From NCBI GenBank assembly GCA_014359685.1, contig JACIYY010000137.1:1-11664 (forward strand): a DNA stretch of 11,664 nt, in the 5' to 3' direction. Source of the DNA: Porphyrobacter sp. Its GTDB lineage: Bacteria; Pseudomonadota; Alphaproteobacteria; Sphingomonadales; Sphingomonadaceae. Shown piece by piece: positions 7,037 to 11,664 of the stretch (position 1 is its first letter; every line of letters starts with the position of its first letter). The position numbers and the translations under genes are program-made. The notes under the pieces were generated by a model. That model was not told the origin of the DNA. It did no database searches and worked only from the letters and a program-made list of their open reading frames with translations.

Positions 7037-7122
7037 GCCCCTGTGGCGGAATCGGTAGACGCGCTCGACTCAAAATCGAGTTTCCTCGTGAAGTGCCGGT
7101 TCGAGTCCGGCCAGGGGCACCA
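7037..7122 (+). tRNA. tRNA-Leu (anticodon CAA)
   Basis: An 86-nt class II tRNA. The acceptor stem GCCCCTG (7037-7043) pairs with CAGGGGC (7112-7118), followed by discriminator A and an encoded CCA (7120-7122). The anticodon stem CTCGA/TCGAG encloses the loop CTCAAAA, giving anticodon CAA, which reads UUG. A 14-nt variable arm typical of tRNA-Leu precedes the T stem GCCGG/CCGGC with loop TTCGAGT. The D-arm contains the expected GGTAGACGCG. No other tRNA is adjacent, and I see no integrase or direct repeat that would mark a used attachment site. Confidence 0.97.
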
Positions 7123-7209
7123 TCTTGTTGCGCTACCGCGCTTCGCGCTGCTTGAGTGCGTTCCGGCGCGCCCGCGCTTTGGCCTCCCCGCGCGTGGGCT
7201 TGCCCCGCG

Positions 7210-9015
7210 ATGATCGCCCCGGTCGAGGCGCCGTCGTTCCACGCCGTCGCTGCGATGGCGGTCACCGTGGCGGTGTTCGTGGCCTTCGCGCGCGGGCGCA
7301 TCGCCACCGAGATCGTCTCGTTGCTGACCATCGCGGTGATTGCGCTCGGCCTCTATTTCTTCCCCCTGCCGGGGCAGGGGCCGACCGAAGGGCTGGACCT
7401 CGCCTTCTCGGGCTTCGGCCACTACGCGCTCATCACCATCTGTTCGCTGATGATCATGGGCCGTGGTCTCGTCGTCACCGGCGCGCTGGATCCGGCCTCG
7501 CGCGTGCTTGCGCGGGTGTGGCGGATCAACAAGCAGCTGGGCCTGCTGGTCTCGCTGCTGATCGCCATGGCCCTGTCGATGATCGTCAACGACACCCCGG
7601 TGCTGGTGCTGCTGCTGCCGATCTTCGTGGCGCTGGCGCAGCGTGGCGCGATGCCGGCCTCCAAGACGCTGATCCCGCTCAACGCGGCCGTGCTGATCGG
7701 CGGCATGGCGACCACCATCGGCACCTCCACCAACCTGCTGGTCGTCTCGATCGCCCGCGATCTGGGGATGCCGCAGATGAGTGTGTTCCACTTCACCCCG
7801 ATCGTGCTCGCTGCGGCTGTGGTGGCGCTGCCCTATCTGTGGCTCGTTATGCCGCGCCTGCTGGGCGACAACAGCCCGGGCGCGGCGCAGGCCCAGCGCC
7901 GCTTCGTCGCGCGGATGCGGGTGCCTGCGGGCAGCGATCTGGTGGGCAAGCGGATGGAGGAGGTGGCCGGCAGCCTGCCCGAGGATTTCGCCTTCGATCA
8001 GCAGCCCGGCGGCGCCTTCCAGCCGGGGCAGCGGCTGCGGATCTCGGCCACGCATGATGCGCTGGAGGAGGGCTTGCGGGTGCTGAAGGGGCAGGTGGCG
8101 CCGGGCTGGGTGGTCGACCGCATCCGCCGCCTGGGGGCCGCGCAGGGCGAGGACGTGCAGGTGGTGGAAATGGTCGTCACCGCCGATTCGCGGCTCGTCG
8201 GGCGAACGCTCGCCACCTCCGGCATCGCCGACCATTACGGCGTCGCGGTGCTGGGCGTCCACAAGCCGCAGAAGCTGATGCACAATCGCCCCTTCGACGA
8301 GCGCGGCGACATCCGCCTCGCCGAAGGCGACGTGCTGCTGGTGATGGGGCTGCCGGACGGATTGGCGGAATTCGCCGGCCACGACAGCCTGCTCCAGCTG
8401 GAGGGCGGCAGGCTGATGCCGCGCCGCTCCAAGGCGGTGCTGGCGGCGGCAATCATGTTCGGCTCGGTCGCGCTCGCCTCGATCGGATTCCTGCCCATCG
8501 CCATCGCCGCCCTTGGCGGGGCGATCGTGATGTTCGTGACCGGCTGCGTGAAGTTCGACCGGGTCGGCCGGGCGCTGTCGGCCAAGGTCATCGTGCTGGT
8601 CGCAGCCAGCATTGCGATCGGCCGCATCATCCTTGAAAGCGGCGCTGCCGGTTGGTTGGGAGAGGTGATGGCCAGCGGCCTGCAATATCTCCCCCCCGCA
8701 GCGGTGCTGGCGGTGATCATGCTGTTCGTGACCGTGCTGACCAACTTTGCGTCCAACGCGACGGCGGCGACGGTTGGCACCCCGATCGCCTTCTCCATCG
8801 CCGGGCAGCTCGGGCTGCCGGCGGAGCCGCTGATCCTGGCGGTGCTGTTCGGCTGCAACCTGTGCTACGCCACGCCAATCGCCTATCAGACCAACATGCT
8901 GATCATGGCCGAAGGCAGCTACGAGTTCCGCGACTACCTGCGCACCGGCGTCCCGCTGGTGCTGCTGATGGTGGCGACGCTCAGTTACCTGCTCGTCACC
9001 AGCTACGGCATGTAA
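7210..9015 (+). CDS. SLC13/DASS-type anion transporter with two RCK_C domains
   Basis: A 601-residue inner-membrane permease of the divalent-anion:Na+ symporter (SLC13, COG0471) class. The N-terminal half has hydrophobic helices and the motifs IVNDTPVLVLLLPI (125-138) and GGMATTIGTSTNLLV (164-178). The C-terminal half repeats this with TNFASNATAATVGTPIA (511-527) and NLCYATPIAYQTNMLIM (550-566). The paired hairpin motifs are the usual ion and substrate sites. Between the halves, about residues 232-390, is a soluble region with two RCK_C/TrkA_C-like units (each with a GSDLVGK or DSRLVGRT start), a layout known in sulfate-permease-like members. Substrate is uncertain: sulfate, other oxyanions or dicarboxylates. 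The ATG at 7210 gives a sensible N-terminus; an in-frame GTG at 7156 would add 18 residues between the tRNA and the first helix, and no strong Shine-Dalgarno separates the options. Confidence 0.88.
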   Translation: MIAPVEAPSFHAVAAMAVTVAVFVAFARGRIATEIVSLLTIAVIALGLYFFPLPGQGPTEGLDLAFSGFGHYALITICSLMIMGRGLVVTGALDPASRVLARVWRINKQLGLLVSLLIAMALSMIVNDTPVLVLLLPIFVALAQRGAMPASKTLIPLNAAVLIGGMATTIGTSTNLLVVSIARDLGMPQMSVFHFTPIVLAAAVVALPYLWLVMPRLLGDNSPGAAQAQRRFVARMRVPAGSDLVGKRMEEVAGSLPEDFAFDQQPGGAFQPGQRLRISATHDALEEGLRVLKGQVAPGWVVDRIRRLGAAQGEDVQVVEMVVTADSRLVGRTLATSGIADHYGVAVLGVHKPQKLMHNRPFDERGDIRLAEGDVLLVMGLPDGLAEFAGHDSLLQLEGGRLMPRRSKAVLAAAIMFGSVALASIGFLPIAIAALGGAIVMFVTGCVKFDRVGRALSAKVIVLVAASIAIGRIILESGAAGWLGEVMASGLQYLPPAAVLAVIMLFVTVLTNFASNATAATVGTPIAFSIAGQLGLPAEPLILAVLFGCNLCYATPIAYQTNMLIMAEGSYEFRDYLRTGVPLVLLMVATLSYLLVTSYGM

Positions 9016-9018
9016 GCC

Positions 9019-9054
9019 CCCGGTCGGCAGCCTCTGATCCTGCTGGCGACCGGG
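9019..9054. terminator. Strong hairpin downstream of the SLC13 transporter
   Basis: CCCGGTCG (9019-9026) pairs perfectly with CGACCGGG (9047-9054). After one G-G mismatch, CAGC pairs with GCTG and closes a 10-nt loop. It starts 4 nt after the transporter stop in a 135-nt convergent gap (9016-9150). No T-tract follows, so it is a terminator-like stem without the canonical tail and may act as a 3' mRNA stabiliser or with Rho. Confidence 0.55.
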
Positions 9055-9120
9055 CGGTCAGTACCATGGGCGGGGCGGAAATCGCCAAGGCGCTGGCCGA
9101 CTGACCGCATTGATCGCCGG

Positions 9121-9138
9121 CGGCCCGGAAGCGGGCCG
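9121..9138 (-). terminator. GAAG-loop hairpin after the DUF475 gene
   Basis: CGGCCCG (9121-9127) and CGGGCCG (9132-9138) form a 7-bp GC stem with a 4-nt loop, 13 nt past the stop of the minus-strand DUF475 gene. No T-tract follows on the minus strand. It is probably the terminator-side hairpin for that gene, paired with the one at 9019-9054 for the opposite gene. The rest of the gap holds no supported gene. Confidence 0.4.
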
Positions 9139-9150
9139 AGGCCGGGCGCC

Positions 9151-10224
9151 TCAGCCTCGCGTCAGCGCCCGCGCGGTGGCCTTGGCCTGCTGCCGGTTGT
9201 GGCGGATCGACCACAGCAGCGACAGCCCGATCAGCACCGCGCCGATCACTCCGGTGATCGTCTCGGGAATGTGGAACCGCGCCGAAAGCAGCATGATCGC
9301 GCCCAGCACGATGATCGCCCAGAACGCGCCATGCTCCAGGAAACGGTACTCGGCCAGCGTGCCCTGTTCGACCAGGTGGATGGTCATCGAGCGCACGAAC
9401 ATCGCCCCGATCGACAGGCCCAGTGCGATCACGATCATGTTGTTCGACAGCGCAAAGGCGCCGATCACCCCGTCGAAGCTGAAGCTCGCGTCGAGCACGT
9501 TGAGATAGAGGAACCCGCCCAGCCCGCTGCGCACGGCGGCGCCCGCGAGCTGCTGCTTCTGTTCGCTGAGCTGAAGGATGGTGTTGACCCCCTCGACGGC
9601 GATGAAGGTGACCAGGCCCAGCATGCCGGCGACCACAAAGGTCAGGGCCTCGCTCGGCGGCAGCAGGTTGGAAATGCCCCACAGGACCAGCAGCAGGATC
9701 GCGATCTCGGCGGCGGGCAGCGCCCCGAAGCGCGACAGCTGCCGCTCCACCACGGCGATCCAGTGCACATCCTTGTCGCGGTCGAAGAAGAATTTCAGCC
9801 CCACCATCGCCAGGAAGGCGCCGCCGAAGCCAGCGATGCCGACATGGGCGGAACTGACGATCCGCTCGTATTCGGCCGGATTGTTGAGCGACAGGTCGAT
9901 CGTCTCCAGCGGCCCCAGTCCGGCGGCGATGGCAACGATGGCGAGCGGGAACACCACCCGCATCCCGAACACCGCGAAAGCGATGCCCCAGGTCAGGAAG
10001 CGCTTCTGCCACACCGCATCCATGTCCTTGAGGACAGACGCATTGACGACCGCATTGTCGAAGCTGAGCGAGATTTCCAGCACCGACAGAACCAGGATGA
10101 TCCACAGCATCGCCGCCGTCGCGCGGAGGTCGCCCGTGCTCTCCAGACCGTACCACACGCCCAGCCCCAGACAGACCAGCGTGAACACCAACGACAGACC
10201 GTAGAAGCGCAGCAGCGTGGCCAT
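9151..10224 (-). CDS. DUF475 (TerC-like) integral membrane protein
   Basis: A 357-residue polytopic inner-membrane protein matching the DUF475/COG2899 group, distantly related to TerC. About eight or nine hydrophobic segments are visible. The two pseudo-repeats are marked by LEISLSFDNAVVNASVL (49-65) and LDASFSFDGVIGAFALSNN (244-262), each with an Asp inside the membrane, plus a conserved EGVNT-type acidic site at 211. In the TerC superfamily such membrane acids are linked to metal-ion export or protein metallation, including tellurite resistance and manganese exporters; for DUF475 itself no function is established that I know of. The ATG at 10224 begins directly before the first helix. It lies downstream of panB on the same strand with a 91-nt gap that may contain its own promoter. 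An alternative long frame over the same DNA is a shadow. Confidence 0.87.
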   Translation of the reverse strand: MATLLRFYGLSLVFTLVCLGLGVWYGLESTGDLRATAAMLWIILVLSVLEISLSFDNAVVNASVLKDMDAVWQKRFLTWGIAFAVFGMRVVFPLAIVAIAAGLGPLETIDLSLNNPAEYERIVSSAHVGIAGFGGAFLAMVGLKFFFDRDKDVHWIAVVERQLSRFGALPAAEIAILLLVLWGISNLLPPSEALTFVVAGMLGLVTFIAVEGVNTILQLSEQKQQLAGAAVRSGLGGFLYLNVLDASFSFDGVIGAFALSNNMIVIALGLSIGAMFVRSMTIHLVEQGTLAEYRFLEHGAFWAIIVLGAIMLLSARFHIPETITGVIGAVLIGLSLLWSIRHNRQQAKATARALTRG

Positions 10225-10257
10225 GGGCGGGCACCAGCGAGAGGGAACAATCGCTGC

Positions 10258-10286
10258 GCGCTAGGGCCTTCGCCGCTCCGCTGCAA
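10258..10286 (-). promoter_or_regulatory. Candidate promoter of the DUF475 gene
   Basis: On the minus strand TTGCAG (10286-10281) and TAGCGC (10263-10258) are separated by 17 nt in the 91-nt gap between panB and the DUF475 gene. Spacing and -35 are good; the -10 is weak. It would allow DUF475 expression independent of panB. Confidence 0.3.
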
Positions 10287-10315
10287 TGGCCAGCCGCGCC
10301 CCGGCGGCACCCGGA

Positions 10316-11182
10316 TCAGGTCGGGCGGTAGACGCTGTCCTCGCCCGGAAAGCTGCGATTGCGCACTTCATCGGCATAGCGGGCGGCGGCCTCGCTCACA
10401 CTGGTTGCGAGGTCGGCATAGCGCTTGACGAAGCGCGGCACCCGCTCGAACATCCCGAGCATATCATCGGTGACCAGCACCTGCCCGTCGCAGCGGGCCG
10501 ACGCGCCGATGCCGATGGTCGGGCAGGCGAGTGCCTCCGTCACCGCCACCGCGATCGGCTCGACCACGCCCTCCACCACCACCGCGAAGGCGCCGGCCTC
10601 GTCCAGCGCCCGGGCGTCGCCGACGATCTTGGCGGCCTCGGCCTCGCTGCGCCCGCGCGCGCCATAGCCGCCCAGCACATTGACCGCTTGCGGCGTCAGC
10701 CCGACATGCCCCATTACCGGGATGCCGCGCTGGCTGAGGAATGCCACCGTCGGGGCCATCGCCGCGCCGCCTTCCAGCTTGACCGCCGCCGCGCCGCTCT
10801 CCTTCAGCAGCCGCGCCGCGCTGGCAAAGGCCTGTTCGGGCGAGGCTTCATAACAGCCGAACGGCAGGTCCACCGCCACCACTGCGTGATAGCTGCCGCG
10901 CACCACGGCGGCGGCATGGGCGGCCATCATCTCCAGCGTGACCGGGATGGTGGAGGGCAGGCCATAGATCACCTGCGCCAGCGAATCGCCCACCAGCAGC
11001 ATGTCGCAATGCTCGTCCAGCAACTGCGCCTGCCGCGCGGTATAGGCGGTCAGCACCACGATCGGCTGCTCGGTCGCCCCGTCCACCTTGCGCTGGCGGA
11101 TCGCGGGGATGGTCAGCCGGCGCATCGGCTGCGGCATCGGGTTGGCGCGGCTGGTGCCGGTATCGAGCTGATAGGTGGACAT
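10316..11182 (-). CDS. panB: 3-methyl-2-oxobutanoate hydroxymethyltransferase
   Basis: A complete 288-residue PanB, cytosolic, Mg-dependent. It transfers a hydroxymethyl group from 5,10-methylene-tetrahydrofolate to ketoisovalerate, giving ketopantoate, the first committed step to pantothenate and CoA. The TIM-barrel motifs are intact: [14 protein letters not shown] (61-74) with metal ligand D66, AVDLPFG with D105, VKLEGG (134-139) with K135 and E137, MGHVGLTPQ (157-165), and VVVEGV with the proposed general base E204. A roughly 20-residue N-terminal extension precedes the first conserved strand, slightly longer than the E. coli protein. The ATG at 11182 is chosen because a perfect AGGAGG stands 4 nt upstream. 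The usual partner panC is not in the window; the downstream neighbour is a DUF475 gene. Confidence 0.96.
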   Translation of the reverse strand: MSTYQLDTGTSRANPMPQPMRRLTIPAIRQRKVDGATEQPIVVLTAYTARQAQLLDEHCDMLLVGDSLAQVIYGLPSTIPVTLEMMAAHAAAVVRGSYHAVVAVDLPFGCYEASPEQAFASAARLLKESGAAAVKLEGGAAMAPTVAFLSQRGIPVMGHVGLTPQAVNVLGGYGARGRSEAEAAKIVGDARALDEAGAFAVVVEGVVEPIAVAVTEALACPTIGIGASARCDGQVLVTDDMLGMFERVPRFVKRYADLATSVSEAAARYADEVRNRSFPGEDSVYRPT

Positions 11183-11186
11183 GCTG

Positions 11187-11192
11187 CCTCCT
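11187..11192 (-). promoter_or_regulatory. Strong Shine-Dalgarno of panB
   Basis: Minus-strand AGGAGG, a perfect anti-16S complement, with 4 nt to the ATG at 11182. It is the clearest ribosome binding site in the window and decides the panB start over internal methionines at residues 16 and 20. Confidence 0.85.
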
Positions 11193-11210
11193 GTAGCCCT
11201 CCGCGCGCGC

Positions 11211-11254
11211 CGCGCAAAGCGCGCCCGTCGCGGTCGGCCTGTGGAACGGCCGAC
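11211..11254 (-). repeat. Two inverted repeats in the panB leader
   Basis: GTCGGCC (11233-11239) and GGCCGAC (11248-11254) form a perfect 7-bp inverted repeat with an 8-nt loop. Nearer panB, CGCGC (11211-11215) and GCGCG (11219-11223) form a 5-bp stem around AAA. Both lie between the panB start and the divergent permease, within the likely panB 5' leader. They could be leader hairpins or a protein-binding operator. Confidence 0.45.
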
Positions 11255-11263
11255 AATCGCCCA

Positions 11264-11291
11264 TTGCCAGCGTCACGAAACTGCATAGAAC
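11264..11291 (+). promoter_or_regulatory. Candidate promoter of the APC permease
   Basis: TTGCCA (11264-11269, five of six to consensus) and TAGAAC (11286-11291, four of six) are separated by 16 nt. Transcription would begin near 11298, at or just inside the upstream ATG at 11297, which argues for the downstream ATG at 11351 as the permease start. A panB promoter on the other strand was not convincingly seen in the 168-nt divergent region. Confidence 0.45.
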
Positions 11292-11350
11292 CTGTCATGC
11301 GGCCGGCGGAGCGGGGCAGTCCCGTCCGGGCCGAAGGGGTCTGGCAACGC

Positions 11351-11664
11351 ATGATCTTCGGCCGGGTGAAGCCGCTTTCCGCCATTCTGGCGACGGCGGA
11401 GAAAAAGGCGCTGCATCGTTCGCTGGGTGCCATACAACTGACGCTGCTGGGCGTGGGCGCGATCATCGGCACCGGCATCTTCGTGCTGACGAGCGAGGCG
11501 GCGCAGAAGGCCGGACCGGGCATGATGTGGAGCTTCGTGATCGCCGGGCTCGTCTGCGCGGTGGCCGCGCTGTGCTATTCCGAACTCGCCGCGATGGTGC
11601 CGGTGTCGGGCTCTGCCTATACCTATACCTACGCGGTGATGGGGGAGTTGCTGGCGTGGATGGT
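11351..11664 (+). CDS. APC-family amino-acid permease, N-terminal part (3' end outside window)
   Basis: The first 104 complete codons of an inner-membrane amino acid-polyamine-organocation permease, cut by the window end. After a short cytosolic N-terminus (FGRVKPL, then ATAEKKALHRSLG), helix 1 carries the diagnostic LLGVGAIIGTGIFVL (32-46), whose unwound GAIIGTG binds the substrate backbone in structures of the family. Helix 2 (about 58-85) leads into YSELAAMVPVSGSAYTYTY (76-94), typical of the cationic-amino-acid-transporter (CAT, YhdG-like) branch. The ATG at 11351 gives the usual N-terminus for this group; an in-frame ATG at 11297 would add 18 residues of unlikely composition and lies at the predicted transcription start. 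It is divergent from panB. The substrate cannot be set from this fragment. Confidence 0.9.
   Translation, partial: MIFGRVKPLSAILATAEKKALHRSLGAIQLTLLGVGAIIGTGIFVLTSEAAQKAGPGMMWSFVIAGLVCAVAALCYSELAAMVPVSGSAYTYTYAVMGELLAWM

Noticed and set aside
7123..7209. Possible integration site or element downstream of tRNA-Leu
   Set aside because: No integrase, no repeat of the tRNA 3' end within the window, and the next gene is an ordinary transporter.
7015..8685. 556-codon minus-strand open frame over the tRNA and transporter
   Set aside because: Antisense to a convincing transporter and to the tRNA, with an Arg/His/Gln/Asp-rich composition and no recognisable domain.
9066..9104. Short in-frame peptide MGGAEIAKALAD in the convergent gap
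   Set aside because: Only 12 codons, without a ribosome binding site or recognisable homology. It is the tail of a shadow frame from the transporter.
8996..10428. Long alternative frames over the DUF475 gene (412 codons minus, 409 codons plus)
   Set aside because: The DUF475 frame has membrane helices and conserved twin motifs. The others are Arg/Gly- or His/Gln/Asp-rich and have none.

Overview
The window looks like core chromosome from a high-GC alphaproteobacterium, most probably Sphingomonadales (Erythrobacteraceae or a Novosphingobium-like genus). This is judged from the protein sequences, the base composition (strongly G/C at third codon positions), and the order transketolase, GAPDH, PGK, class I aldolase, thiE. 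No database search was possible, so the taxonomic call is inference. I see no insertion sequence, prophage, CRISPR array, toxin-antitoxin pair or obvious defence gene. The window is cut through a gene at both ends.

Layout. (1) Positions 1-5028, plus strand: a tightly packed central-carbon operon. It holds the C-terminal third of a transketolase, gap, a small MOSC-domain protein whose stop overlaps the pgk start (ATGA), pgk, a Schiff-base (class I) fructose-bisphosphate aldolase after a 91-nt gap, and thiE 8 nt later. Transketolase, GAPDH, PGK and aldolase connect triose phosphates, hexose phosphates and pentose phosphates. ThiE makes thiamine phosphate, the precursor of the TPP cofactor of the transketolase at the head of the cluster. 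(2) Positions 5092-5454, minus strand: a small exported protein of unknown function, convergent with thiE and divergent from the next unit. (3) Positions 5553-6959, plus strand: efp (elongation factor P) and a SuhB-type inositol monophosphatase family gene, 6 nt apart. (4) Positions 7037-7122: tRNA-Leu(CAA) with encoded CCA. (5) Positions 7210-9015, plus strand: an SLC13/DASS-type anion transporter with two cytosolic RCK_C (TrkA_C) domains inserted between its membrane halves. (6) Positions 9151-11182, minus strand: a DUF475 (TerC-like) membrane protein and, upstream of it, panB of pantothenate synthesis with a strong Shine-Dalgarno. (7) Positions 11351-11664, plus strand: the N-terminus of an APC-family amino-acid permease, divergent from panB and cut by the window end.

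Almost everything here is conserved housekeeping. The less explained parts are the MOSC protein wedged between gap and pgk, the exported small protein next to efp, the DUF475 protein, and inverted repeats in the two convergent junctions and in the panB leader. I did not find a convincing new multi-gene system. Several very long antisense open frames (up to 790 codons) are compositional shadows of the real genes and are rejected.
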